Shown piece after piece: positions 43,862 to 52,754 of a DNA stretch of 64,000 nt. The position numbers and the translations under genes are program-made. The DNA lies in contig CANKYK010000002.1 in assembly GCA_947488155.1 (NCBI GenBank), forward strand, positions 626,001-690,000, given 5' to 3'. Within the stretch, counting starts at the first letter, position 1. Every line of letters begins with the position of its first letter. The notes beneath the pieces were generated by a model that saw only the letters and a program-made list of their open reading frames with translations, was not told the origin of the DNA and searched no databases. The DNA is from an uncultured Erythrobacter sp. GTDB lineage: Bacteria > Pseudomonadota > Alphaproteobacteria > Sphingomonadales > Sphingomonadaceae.

Positions 43862-44800
43862 TTACGCCACTCCTGCGATAACTTTGGCGACCAGATCGGG
43901 GTCGAACGGGCGCAAATCGTCCATTGTCTCGCCAACACCAATCGCGTGGATTGGCAGGCCATATTGCTCCGCCGCCGCCACCAGCACCCCGCCGCGCGCG
44001 GTGCCATCCAGCTTCGTCATGATCAGACCGGTCACGCCCGCGACCTCTTTGAACACATCGATCTGGGACAAAGCGTTTTGACCATTGGTCGCATCCAAAA
44101 CGAGCACGACATCATGCGGCGCCTCTGGATTGAGGCGGCCCAGGACGCGGCGGATTTTCTCCAGCTCGTCCATCAACTCGCGCTTGTTTTGGAGTCGTCC
44201 GGCGGTGTCGACGATCAGTGCGTCAATGCCCGTGTCTGTCGCTTCTTTCACCGCATCGAATACGATGGAGGCCGGATCGCCGCCCTCTGGTCCGCGAACG
44301 ATGGGTACGCCAACACGTTCTGCCCAGGTCGCCAATTGGCCGATTGCGGCGGCGCGGAAGGTATCGCCCGCGGCCAGCATCACGCCGTAATCATCCTCTT
44401 GAAAGAGGTGTGCTAGCTTGGCGATGGTTGTTGTCTTGCCGGACCCGTTGACGCCGATCACCAGGATCACTTGCGGGCGGGGGAAGGCAACTATGTCGAG
44501 TGGCTTCGCCACCGGGCGGAGGATTTCGGCGATTTCCTCAGCGACGGCCTCTTTCAATTCCTGCTCAGTGATTTCCAGGCCAAAACGCTTTTCAGACAGT
44601 TTTGCGCGGATCCGTCCGGCGGCCGATGGGCCAAGGTCAGAGATGATCAGCGCGTCTTCCACCTCGTCCAAGGTGGCGTCATCAAGCTTCGCAGTGCCGA
44701 CCACGCCCGTGAGATTGGTGGACAGACGCTCTGAGGTCTTACGAAACCCCCCGAACAGCCGATCACTCCAGCTAGAGCCCGCATTCTCGGGATCGCTCAT
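43862..44800 (-). CDS. ftsY: signal recognition particle receptor FtsY
   Basis: 312-residue SRP GTPase. A short N-terminal region replaces the long acidic A domain of E. coli FtsY. NG domain motifs: G1 GVNGSGKTTTIAKLA, G2 region AAGDTFRAAAIGQL, G3 VDTAGRLQNK, G4 TKLDGTARGG and the C-terminal GVGETMDDLRPFDP. It docks ribosome-SRP complexes at the membrane together with the SRP RNA encoded at 8.3 kb. The start overlaps the mtaB stop by 4 bases. Confidence 0.96.
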   Translation of the reverse strand: MSDPENAGSSWSDRLFGGFRKTSERLSTNLTGVVGTAKLDDATLDEVEDALIISDLGPSAAGRIRAKLSEKRFGLEITEQELKEAVAEEIAEILRPVAKPLDIVAFPRPQVILVIGVNGSGKTTTIAKLAHLFQEDDYGVMLAAGDTFRAAAIGQLATWAERVGVPIVRGPEGGDPASIVFDAVKEATDTGIDALIVDTAGRLQNKRELMDELEKIRRVLGRLNPEAPHDVVLVLDATNGQNALSQIDVFKEVAGVTGLIMTKLDGTARGGVLVAAAEQYGLPIHAIGVGETMDDLRPFDPDLVAKVIAGVA

Positions 44801-45987
44801 TGCAGCAGGCCTTTCTCATGGGCAGTCGGTGTGATGGTCAAAATTGTGCCGCGCTCTGTGCCGCTGGGCAGGGCGACGCGGGCGTAGCTCTCGCTGTAGC
44901 CGCTGTTGTCGCCCTCGGCGAGGACCTGAAGCGGTTCGCCCACAAGGCTATTGAGCCATCTGGTGCGCGTTTCCGCCGCGAGCGCGCGCAGTTCAGCGGC
45001 GCGCTCCTTGATAAGGGCGCGGGGCTGCTGAGGCATGCGGGCTGCTGGCGTCCCCTCTCGCGGGGAGAAAGGGAAGATATGGCCATGGACGATGTCCAGC
45101 TCGCGAATGATCGAGAGGTTCGCCTGATGGTGCTCAGGGGTTTCGGTCGGGAAGCCCGCGATCAGGTCTGCGCCAATGGCTATATCCGGCCGGCGTGCCT
45201 TTAGACGCTGCACCAGATCGACCGCGTCGCCGCGCAGGTGCCGCCGCTTCATGCGTTTCAGGATTAGATCATGGCCATGCTGCAGGGATAGGTGCAGATG
45301 CGGCATCAGGCGCGGCTCGCTGGCGAAGAGCTCAAACAGAGACTCGTCAATCTCAATGCCATCGAGTGATGACATGCGCAGGCGCACGAGCTGTGGGAAG
45401 CGGTCCAGGATCGCGCCGACCAGCGCACCCAGCGGCGGGGTGCCGGGCAGATCGTGCCCCCAGCTGGTGACATCCACGCCAGTCAGCACAACTTCGCGTG
45501 CGCCTAGCTCCAGATGCCGCTCCACCTCGCGCAGCACCTCAGCAATGGTCATGGAACGACTGGTGCCGCGCCCTTGTGGGATAATGCAGAAGGTGCAGGC
45601 GTGATCGCAGCCATTTTGGACCGCGATAAAGGCGCGGGTTTTTGTCGGGGCAAGCGGCGCGTGATCGCTGGGCAGGTTCCATGCGCGCGGATCAAGCTTT
45701 GACTGGTTGGAGATAAGCCCGTCGATCTCCGGCATATCAGCAAGCTGCTCACGCTCGATATCGGCAGCGCATCCGGTCACAATAAGCCGCGCATCGGGCC
45801 TGGCGCGGCGAGCCTTGCGGATGGCTTGGCGCGTCTGGCGCACCGCTTCATTGGTCACGGCGCAGCTGTTGACGACGACGACATTCTCGTCCTCTGGCAA
45901 CATCGCGCGCAGCTTTTCGCTCTCAGCAATGTTGAGACGGCAGCCGAGTGAAATCACGTCGGGCTGATTTGCGAGGGGAGCGCTCAC
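44797..45987 (-). CDS. mtaB: tRNA t6A37 methylthiotransferase MtaB
   Basis: 396-residue radical-SAM methylthiotransferase converting t6A37 to ms2t6A37 in tRNAs decoding ANN codons. N-terminal MTTase domain supplies cluster ligands Cys16, Cys42 and Cys73; the radical SAM motif CDHACTFC uses Cys127, Cys131, Cys134, followed by QGRGTSRSM; a TRAM-like C-terminal domain ends the protein. Start taken at GTG 45987, whose bases overlap the dapF stop (GTGA). Assignment as MtaB rather than MiaB or RimO rests on the CDHACTFCIIPQGRG form. Confidence 0.93.
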   Translation of the reverse strand: MSAPLANQPDVISLGCRLNIAESEKLRAMLPEDENVVVVNSCAVTNEAVRQTRQAIRKARRARPDARLIVTGCAADIEREQLADMPEIDGLISNQSKLDPRAWNLPSDHAPLAPTKTRAFIAVQNGCDHACTFCIIPQGRGTSRSMTIAEVLREVERHLELGAREVVLTGVDVTSWGHDLPGTPPLGALVGAILDRFPQLVRLRMSSLDGIEIDESLFELFASEPRLMPHLHLSLQHGHDLILKRMKRRHLRGDAVDLVQRLKARRPDIAIGADLIAGFPTETPEHHQANLSIIRELDIVHGHIFPFSPREGTPAARMPQQPRALIKERAAELRALAAETRTRWLNSLVGEPLQVLAEGDNSGYSESYARVALPSGTERGTILTITPTAHEKGLLQ

Positions 45988-46805
45988 GCGAAATCGTCCC
46001 ACTCGAATGTGCCGCTAAAGGCTTCGGTCGCGGGGCCCGTCATCAAGACAGTGTCATCGTCGCGCCATTCGATCCGCAAATCACCGCCCGGCAATGACAC
46101 CATGACGTCACGTCCGGTGATCCCGCGCCGCGCGGCTGCAACCGCCGTAGCGCATGCCCCGGTGCCGCATGCGCGGGTGATGCCCGCGCCGCGTTCCCAC
46201 ACATGCAGGCGCAGATGATCCGGCGCGATTAGGCTCGTGACATTCACATTCACGCGTTCGGGGAAGACTGCATCATGCTCGATGATAGGCCCGTAAGTCG
46301 CAAGGTCGACCGCATCGGCGTCCTCGACGAAGAACACCGCATGCGGATTACCGACATTGACGGCGGTTGGGTTTTCGAGTGCCCCATCGTCCATCGGCCA
46401 ACCAAGCGGCATCGACAACGTGTCCATTGGATAGTCGAGCGGGATCGCGTCCCAATCGAAGCGGGGCGTGCCCATATCGACGCTAGCGCCGCCTTCACTG
46501 GGATGCAGTGACAAAGTGCCGCCTGCGGTCTCTACATTTGCTGGCTGGCCATGCAGCATTGCAACAGCGCGGCTGGCATTGCCGCACGCGCCCACTTCGC
46601 CCCCATCGTTGTTGAAGAAGCGCATTTTGAAATCATGCGACACGCTGGGTTCCAGTAGGACAAGCTGATCGCAGCCAATGCCGGTGCGCCGATCCGCGAT
46701 CGCCTTTGCGAGAGCGTTCGTCACGCTTGGCAATTCGGTTTCGCGGGCGTCGAGCACCACGAAGTCATTGCCGAGGCCGTGCATCTTGATGAAGGGAGTG
46801 CGCAT
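45984..46805 (-). CDS. dapF: diaminopimelate epimerase
   Basis: 273-residue enzyme epimerising LL- to meso-diaminopimelate for lysine and peptidoglycan. The two catalytic cysteines are Cys74 in VGACGNASRA and Cys213 in TRACGTGACAT; N-terminal FIKMHGLGNDFVVLDA and FFNNDGG are standard. First gene of a minus-strand run with mtaB, ftsY and yciB. Confidence 0.96.
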   Translation of the reverse strand: MRTPFIKMHGLGNDFVVLDARETELPSVTNALAKAIADRRTGIGCDQLVLLEPSVSHDFKMRFFNNDGGEVGACGNASRAVAMLHGQPANVETAGGTLSLHPSEGGASVDMGTPRFDWDAIPLDYPMDTLSMPLGWPMDDGALENPTAVNVGNPHAVFFVEDADAVDLATYGPIIEHDAVFPERVNVNVTSLIAPDHLRLHVWERGAGITRACGTGACATAVAAARRGITGRDVMVSLPGGDLRIEWRDDDTVLMTGPATEAFSGTFEWDDFA

Positions 46806-46903
46806 GATCTGGAGCGCATTTATGCACGCGCAGGCTCTACGTCCAGTTTTGCGTCAGTGATTTGTCTGAGTGTTGGTCCTGCTGGTGCCTTAGGGCAGCT
46901 GCC

Positions 46904-48571
46904 TTATTCGGCAATACGCCTCAGGTTCTCAGGGTCCACTCTGCTTTCAACGGCGCTGTCCTGCGCTGCAGGAACGACGTCTGGCTGCTCAACCAGGCGA
47001 CCAGCAGCTTTCAGGCGCATACGCACCTGGTCGGCGGTTTCTGGGCGGCCATAGAGGTAGCCTTGGCCTTTCAAGCGGCCCATAGTTTTGAGCAGGTCGA
47101 GGATGTTTTCATCTTCGATGCCCTCGGCGGTGATCGGCATGTCCAGACCATTGCCGAGCGAGACAATCGCATCGACGATCTTGGAACTTGCATCCGGATT
47201 ACGCAGCTCGCTGATGAAGCTACGATCAATTTTGAGCCGGTCGAACGGCAGAGAACGCAGCTGCTCAAGGCTTGAATAGCCTGTGCCAAAGTCGTCGAGG
47301 CTGACCTTGACGCCCTGGTTGCGCAGGCTGGCGATCATGGAGCGGACCATGCCGACATTGTCGTGCAGGCAGCTCTCAGTGATTTCAATCTCAAGCCGGT
47401 GCGCGGGGAAATTGTGCTCGACCAGCAGTTTCAGCAGCTTTTGCGCAAACCATGGATCGCGCATTTGGATCGGCGAGATGTTCACCGACAATGTCAGATC
47501 CGGGTCCCAATCGCGGGCATCGGCAAAGGCCTCAACCATCAGTTTCTCAGACAGATCACCGATCACGCCGATGTCTTCAGCGATTGGAATAAAGATGTCG
47601 GGGCTGACGAGACCCAGCTGAGGCGACTGCCAGCGTGCAAGCATTTCAAAGCCGACCAGATCGCCGCTTTCCAGGTCAATCTGCTGCTCATAAAATGGCA
47701 CAAACTCACCAACTGAAAGCCCTCGGCGAATGCCCGTTTCCAGTTCATTGCGGAAGCGCAGCTCATTTTCCATCGTTGGCTCAAACCAATAATAGCGGTT
47801 CTTGCCTTGATTCTTGGCGTGATACATCGCGATATCGGCGTGATGCATCAGTGTTTGTGCGTCGCTGACAAGCGGGTTGAATCCTTGCTCGTCATGATCT
47901 GTGGCAATGCCAATCGACATGGTCAGCTCAACCGCCATATCGTCCACCTGATACATGGCCGTTGCGGTTTCAAACAGGCGGATGACCTGATCATCAATGC
48001 GTTCAGGGTGCTTGCCATCATAGGGCATGACGAATGCAAATTCATCGCCGCCCAGACGCGCCAGCAGAGCGTCTTTGGGAAGTTTTTCTTTAAGCCGTGC
48101 GGCGAGTTCGATCAGCAATTTGTCGCCGATCGCATGGCCGTTCATGTCATTGACTTGCTTAAAGTTATCGAGATCAATCATGACATAGGCGAGTGCCTGG
48201 CCATGACGGTTTGATCCATTGCGCAGTTCTTCGGTCGCTTTCGCCATGGAGCGGCGATTGAGGCAGCCGGTGAGGGGATCAATTTCGGACAGTCTGCGCG
48301 CTTGTTCTTCGGCGGCGCGGCGCTGTTGAATTTCAGAGCTGAGTTCGCGGTAGCGGCGCCAGCCGAAAATTATCAACGCAATGTTCAGCAGCATGGCGTT
48401 GACTAGCAAGCGGTCAGGACCTTTGCCCTCGCCAAACGTTGCCTCGACAACGTCGCCCATTACAGAGCCGCCGATACCAACAAAAATAATGATCGCAGCG
48501 GTTGCAATTCCTAGCGCAACTATGTCGCGCTCAGCCTTACCGATCCGTTGCTCAGTTTTCTCTTCAGCCAT
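46904..48571 (-). CDS. membrane GGDEF-EAL protein (c-di-GMP turnover)
   Basis: 555-residue protein: two N-terminal helices (about 20-40 and 57-75), coiled-coil linker, GGDEF domain with intact RLGGDEFAF, then EAL domain with EML in place of EAL (GFEMLARW) but with the catalytic set otherwise present: NISPIQMRD, EITESCLH, LDDFGTGYSSL, LKIDRSFI, TAEGIED and QGYLYGRP. No RxxD inhibitory site precedes GGDEF. Both diguanylate cyclase and phosphodiesterase activity are plausible. ATG 48571 is chosen over 48619 because GGGGG lies upstream of it. A TTAA-N8-TTAA near-match to a CtrA box lies 52-67 bases upstream of the start. Confidence 0.92.
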   Translation of the reverse strand: MAEEKTEQRIGKAERDIVALGIATAAIIIFVGIGGSVMGDVVEATFGEGKGPDRLLVNAMLLNIALIIFGWRRYRELSSEIQQRRAAEEQARRLSEIDPLTGCLNRRSMAKATEELRNGSNRHGQALAYVMIDLDNFKQVNDMNGHAIGDKLLIELAARLKEKLPKDALLARLGGDEFAFVMPYDGKHPERIDDQVIRLFETATAMYQVDDMAVELTMSIGIATDHDEQGFNPLVSDAQTLMHHADIAMYHAKNQGKNRYYWFEPTMENELRFRNELETGIRRGLSVGEFVPFYEQQIDLESGDLVGFEMLARWQSPQLGLVSPDIFIPIAEDIGVIGDLSEKLMVEAFADARDWDPDLTLSVNISPIQMRDPWFAQKLLKLLVEHNFPAHRLEIEITESCLHDNVGMVRSMIASLRNQGVKVSLDDFGTGYSSLEQLRSLPFDRLKIDRSFISELRNPDASSKIVDAIVSLGNGLDMPITAEGIEDENILDLLKTMGRLKGQGYLYGRPETADQVRMRLKAAGRLVEQPDVVPAAQDSAVESRVDPENLRRIAE

Positions 48572-48730
48572 AATCGGCTGTGCCCCCAGCGATTTCAGTC
48601 TCGCCCGTAATGGGACCACATATTAAATATCAGGTTAAGACGCCTGCGCTGCCAATTTGGCGCTTGGCGTGGCGCGTTTCTATCGGCAGAACAATGCCCG
48701 TCTGACCGCACTAAACTGGGGAGCGAACCT

Positions 48731-49141
48731 GTGCCCAATTACTGGCTCATAAAATCGGAACCGTTCAAATATGGCTGGGATGATTTGATCGCTGAGGAAG
48801 AGGGTGTTTGGGACGGGGTGCGTAATCACTTGGCGAAGAACAATCTCAAGGCGATGGAGGTTGGCGATGAGTGCTTCTTCTACCACTCGCGAGAGGGGCT
48901 GGAGATTGTCGGCATTTGCACGGTCAGCGTGGCCGATATTCTTGATCCTACCGATGAGACCGGGAAATGGGCGGCGGTGAAAGTGAAGCCGAAACGCAAG
49001 TTTAAAAATCCAGTTTCACTGAAGCAGATCAAGGCGGAGCCGAAGCTTGCCGAATGCCAGCTGGTGAAGCTGTCGAGACTGTCTGTCGCGCAGATCACGC
49101 CAGAAGATTGGCAGGTCATTTGCGAGATGGCTGAGGGTTAG
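48731..49141 (+). CDS. EVE domain protein
   Basis: 136-residue PUA-like fold protein of the EVE family. Features: NYWLIKSEPFKYGWDDL at the start, WDGVRNHLAKNNLKAMEVGDECFFYHS in the core and GKWAAVKVKPKRKF. EVE domains recognise modified bases in DNA or RNA; the human relative THYN1 belongs here. Start is GTG 48731. It ends 2 bases before the convergent ThDP enzyme gene. Confidence 0.9.
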   Translation: MPNYWLIKSEPFKYGWDDLIAEEEGVWDGVRNHLAKNNLKAMEVGDECFFYHSREGLEIVGICTVSVADILDPTDETGKWAAVKVKPKRKFKNPVSLKQIKAEPKLAECQLVKLSRLSVAQITPEDWQVICEMAEG

Positions 49142-49143
49142 CG

Positions 49144-50847
49144 TCAGCCCTTTGCCGAGGCTTTTGCACGCAGTCCGCTAACGCTCGCTCCACTTGCGGC
49201 AAGTTGCTCGATATCAATCGACATATGGATAAGCCTTAGGCCGTTCTTTCCGCGCGCTTCTGTCAGAGCAGATTTGAACTCTTCCGTTGTGCTTGCATGG
49301 GCGCTCCACGCGCCAAAGGCCGCGCCGAAGGCTGCGAAGTCTGGATTGGCGAGTTTAGTGGCTGAGACGCGGCCGGGATAGTCGCGTTCCTGATGCATGC
49401 GAATGGTGCCATAGGCGCTGTTGTCGACCACCAGAACGGTGAGGTTCGCACCGTGCTGAGCCGCGGTGGCCAGCTCTTGGCCATTCATCAGGAAATCGCC
49501 GTCGCCCGCAACTGCGACCACTTGCCGGTTCGTATGACGCAGGGCTGCGGCAATCCCGGCTGGGACGCCATATCCCATCGCGCCAGCTGTGGGCGCGAGC
49601 TGCGTGGGATAGCCATCATAGCGCCAATAGCGGTGCCACCATCCGGCAAAATTGCCCGCACCATTGGCGATGATCGTATTGGCGGGATAGGCCTCCCGCA
49701 TAAAGGCGACGCAGGCGGCCATATCGAGCGCATGATCTGAAGGTTCGCCGGGTTCGTAGCTTGACCATTCGCGCCATTCCGCATTGGCCTGCGCGCCTGC
49801 ATCGAATGGGATGACACTGTGATCTTCCCAAAGCGCGGCGGCCTCGGCAAATTCATCCACCGCGCAGCATAGTGCGAGGTCTGCTCGATACACTCTGCCC
49901 AACTCGTCAGGGTCCGGATGAACATGGATCAATGTTTGATCGGGATGTTCCAAGGTTGGGAAAGTGTAGCCATCCGTTGTCGCCTCACCAAGGCGGGCGC
50001 CAACTGCAAGCACCAGATCGGCGGTTTTGACCCGCTCGACCAGTTTTGGATTCGGGCCATAGCCAAGATTTCCGGCATAGACCGGTGAGCCAGGAGAGAT
50101 TGCATCCTGCCGACGAAAAGCGGTCGCGACTGGCAGGCCAACGCTCTCAGCAAATTGCTGGAAATGCTCGCGCGCTTTGGCATTCCAACCGGCCCCGCCG
50201 ATAATCGCAATTGGGCTAGCCGCATCGCCGATCATTGCCAGCATCGCTTGCATGGCGTCTGGGCACACAGCTTGTGCTGGTCGAGTGACCTCCGGGCGAG
50301 GCTGCAAGGGTGGTTCGCCCGCCTTATCATTGATCAGGTCGCACAGCATGTCTTCCGGCAGAGCGAGGACTACCGGGCCAGGCCTGCCTGAAATCGCAAC
50401 TGAATAGGCGCGAGCGATATATTCCGGAATGCGCGCGGCATCATCAATCCGTGCGGCCCATTTGCAGATCGGCCCAAAGAAGGCGGAGAAGTCCACTTCC
50501 TGAAAGCCTTCGCGGTCTTTCATCCCGCGGGCGACATCGCCAACGAACAAAATCATCGGCTGCGAATCCTGATGCGCGACATGCACTCCGATGCTGGCAT
50601 TGGTTGCGCCGGGGCCGCGGGTGACAAAGCCAATGCCAGGGCGGCCTGTCATCGCCCCATCGGCGCATGCCATGAAGGCCGCGCCGCCTTCTTGCCGGCA
50701 CGTGATAACATCCACACCTTCACTCGCATGCAGCGCATCCAGCACGGCGAGAAAGCTCTCACCCGGGACGGTGAATATCCGGTCTGTGCCTTGTTCGATC
50801 AGGCAATCGACCAACAGCTCTGCCGCCGTTTGAGCAGTCTTTTCCAT
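49144..50847 (-). CDS. thiamine diphosphate-dependent enzyme, acetolactate synthase-like
   Basis: 567-residue ThDP enzyme with the three-domain layout of acetohydroxyacid synthase relatives. PYR domain with catalytic Glu53 in CRQEGGAAFMA; central domain with IIGGAGWNAKA; PP domain with the cofactor motif AGDGDFLMNGQELATAAQ...VVDNSAYGTI. It lacks an adjacent small ilvN-type subunit, and the substrate-pocket sequences differ from canonical IlvB, so the substrate (2-oxo acid decarboxylation or carboligation) is undetermined. ATG 50847 or 50850; both in frame. Confidence 0.82.
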   Translation of the reverse strand: MEKTAQTAAELLVDCLIEQGTDRIFTVPGESFLAVLDALHASEGVDVITCRQEGGAAFMACADGAMTGRPGIGFVTRGPGATNASIGVHVAHQDSQPMILFVGDVARGMKDREGFQEVDFSAFFGPICKWAARIDDAARIPEYIARAYSVAISGRPGPVVLALPEDMLCDLINDKAGEPPLQPRPEVTRPAQAVCPDAMQAMLAMIGDAASPIAIIGGAGWNAKAREHFQQFAESVGLPVATAFRRQDAISPGSPVYAGNLGYGPNPKLVERVKTADLVLAVGARLGEATTDGYTFPTLEHPDQTLIHVHPDPDELGRVYRADLALCCAVDEFAEAAALWEDHSVIPFDAGAQANAEWREWSSYEPGEPSDHALDMAACVAFMREAYPANTIIANGAGNFAGWWHRYWRYDGYPTQLAPTAGAMGYGVPAGIAAALRHTNRQVVAVAGDGDFLMNGQELATAAQHGANLTVLVVDNSAYGTIRMHQERDYPGRVSATKLANPDFAAFGAAFGAWSAHASTTEEFKSALTEARGKNGLRLIHMSIDIEQLAASGASVSGLRAKASAKG

Positions 50848-51010
50848 CATTCCGTATCCCGTCTTCGCGGCGCAATTGTTTGCGCTCTGACCGCGCTTAG
50901 CGGGGGCGCTGCACGCGCGCAATCCGGCGGAATTTTCCACAGGTCCAAATGAACAAAAACACTTAATGTCCCGCAGCGCGACAGTTTACAAATCGCCCCT
51001 GCCAAAACGG

Positions 51011-51026
51011 TTAAGAAAGTCTTAAC
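51011..51026. promoter_or_regulatory. CtrA-type binding site, TTAA-N7-TTAAC
   Basis: TTAA (51011-51014), seven bases, TTAAC (51022-51026): a perfect match to the full CtrA consensus of alphaproteobacteria. It also reads as the palindrome GTTAAGA-AAG-TCTTAAC (51010-51026). It ends 9 bases before the ATG of the small gene at 51036 and 163 bases from the divergent ThDP gene. Confidence 0.65.
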
Positions 51027-51035
51027 AATGCTCCC

Positions 51036-51305
51036 ATGACATATGCGAGTCTCAAAACAGTCGCCATTGAACGCACTCAGCCAGAGCTTGGTTTGGCTCC
51101 GAAAAGGCGGGGCGGTCGCCGTGCATTGGTGCTGACGGACGAAGCGGCGCAGCATTCGTTTCGCGCTTCACTGCCGCCGCATGTGCGCAGCAACGAATTG
51201 GCCGCACCGGCGGAAAGCCTGTGGCAATTGACCCGTGACGATGTACGCGGTTTCGCGACGGTCTATGTCTCTACTTTCGCGGCGATCATCGCCTTCATCG
51301 CTTAA
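51036..51305 (+). CDS. small predicted tail-anchored membrane protein
   Basis: 89-residue protein with a basic N-terminal part (LAPKRRGGRRALVLTDEAA), SLPPHVRSNEL, an ESLWQLTRDDVRGF amphipathic segment and a C-terminal hydrophobic helix (about 73-89, FATVYVSTFAAIIAFIA) ending the protein. It resembles a tail-anchored inner-membrane protein with its basic domain in the cytoplasm. No recognised family. Shine-Dalgarno support is weak, and the CtrA-type site lies only 9 bases upstream, so a leaderless or very short 5' UTR is possible. It converges on the transporter gene. Confidence 0.6.
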   Translation: MTYASLKTVAIERTQPELGLAPKRRGGRRALVLTDEAAQHSFRASLPPHVRSNELAAPAESLWQLTRDDVRGFATVYVSTFAAIIAFIA

Positions 51306-51330
51306 GTCAGCGAAAGCTCCTCCGCCCGCT

Positions 51331-52647
51331 CTAAACAGCGGCTTCAGCATGCTCCAACTCAGCATTGTGCAGGCGTTTGCCGAGCCAGGCGGATACGAGG
51401 CACATTCCCGCGCTCAGCAACACCTGCTCCACCACCGGCACGCCTAGTGCGCTGAGGCCAATAGCGAGCAGAGATCCGACCACCATTGCACCTGAATTGA
51501 CTATGTTATTGGCGGCGATTGTACGCGCCGCTTCGTCTGGGGCGCAGCGGGTGGTGAGGAACGCATAAAGCGGCACCACGAACATGCCGCCTGCCACCGC
51601 AATGCCAAGCAAGCACAGCAAGATGACGGCTGCCAGCGGCCATGCGACGAATTCGGTGACATTCAGTAGCTCTGTCGGCTGATCCGCCTGCCACATGCGG
51701 CACACCAGATAGAATGCGACTACGAAAGCGCCCATCGCGATGACGGAGACAGGCGAATAGCGCGCCGATACTTTGCCTTTCAGCAGCTTGTTGACTGAAA
51801 CGGACCCAATCGCGACGCCGATTGAGAAGATGACGAGGAACAGGCTAGCGACTTCCTTACTGGCCATAAGGGTGTTTTTGGCGAGTGGCGGGAATTGGAT
51901 GAACAGCACAGCACCAATCGTCCAGAAGAAGCTGATCGAAAGGATCGCGTAAAATATCTGGCGATCATGCATCGTGTTTTTAATGAGCGCGACGGACGCG
52001 CGGATGATGTGCCAGTCGAGTTTTTCCACCTTACCCAAGGGAGGCGCTGAGGGAATTTGACGGCTGGATAGATAGCCAATCAGCGAGGTGACGATGATCC
52101 CGCCAGCGGCCCATTCGACCGGGATCCACCCGGCCAAAATCGTGCCCAGCAAAATGGCGATGTAAGTGCCTGCCTCTACCAGCCCGGTTCCGGCCAGCAC
52201 TTCGTCTTTCTTCAAATGCTGCGGCAGAATCGCATATTTGATTGGGCCCAGAAACGTCGACTGAACCCCGGTCAAGAACAGGGCGAACATTAAAAGCGGT
52301 ATGGCAAAACTGTCGACGGCGATCCCGCGCCAGGCCAGAAACAGGCCGGTCGCGCCGATCAACATCAGCCCAATCTCGCACATTTTCACCGTGCGGATGA
52401 TCGCCGCCTTGTCGCGCATATCGGCCAGTTGCCCAGCCAGCGCAGACAGGATGAAGAACGGTAGAATGAACAGGCCAGAGGCGACCGCGCTAAAGATCGC
52501 CTCGGTGCTTTCATCATTATACACCTGGTAAACGACGAACAGGACCATCGCGGTCTTATACAAATTGTCGTTAAACGCGTTCAGCAACTGCGTGCAGAAT
52601 AGGGGCAGGAAGCGCCTGCGGCGCAAAAGATGCGTCGTCGTGGTCAT
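51331..52647 (-). CDS. MFS transporter, LplT-like (lysophospholipid transporter family)
   Basis: 438-residue major facilitator with about twelve helices. The N-terminal FCTQLLNAFNDNLYKTAMVLF and FILPFFILSALAGQLADMRDK match the LplT branch, which flips lysophospholipids across the inner membrane; FLGPIKYAILPQHL and GTGLVEAGTYIAILLGTILAG are also characteristic. The acyltransferase (Aas) partner often fused or adjacent is not in view, so the substrate is inferred. Divergent from pgsA, another phospholipid gene, across a 107-base gap. Confidence 0.85.
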   Translation of the reverse strand: MTTTTHLLRRRRFLPLFCTQLLNAFNDNLYKTAMVLFVVYQVYNDESTEAIFSAVASGLFILPFFILSALAGQLADMRDKAAIIRTVKMCEIGLMLIGATGLFLAWRGIAVDSFAIPLLMFALFLTGVQSTFLGPIKYAILPQHLKKDEVLAGTGLVEAGTYIAILLGTILAGWIPVEWAAGGIIVTSLIGYLSSRQIPSAPPLGKVEKLDWHIIRASVALIKNTMHDRQIFYAILSISFFWTIGAVLFIQFPPLAKNTLMASKEVASLFLVIFSIGVAIGSVSVNKLLKGKVSARYSPVSVIAMGAFVVAFYLVCRMWQADQPTELLNVTEFVAWPLAAVILLCLLGIAVAGGMFVVPLYAFLTTRCAPDEAARTIAANNIVNSGAMVVGSLLAIGLSALGVPVVEQVLLSAGMCLVSAWLGKRLHNAELEHAEAAV

Positions 52648-52754
52648 GAAGATGTTCGCTCCCGTGGCCCACGAGATAGACGATACGCGGCGGTTAACAA
52701 GGTGCCTGTTTCATCTTTTGCGCATTGGCAAAGGCGGCTAAGGAGGCATTTATA

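Noticed and set aside
43688..44416. 242-codon plus-strand open frame running through the palindromic repeat into ftsY
   Set aside because: Antisense to ftsY and dependent on the repeat; no domain features.
48623..48638. TTAA-N8-TTAA upstream of the GGDEF-EAL gene as a CtrA box
   Set aside because: Spacer is 8 rather than 7, so it does not meet the consensus; could still be a weak site.
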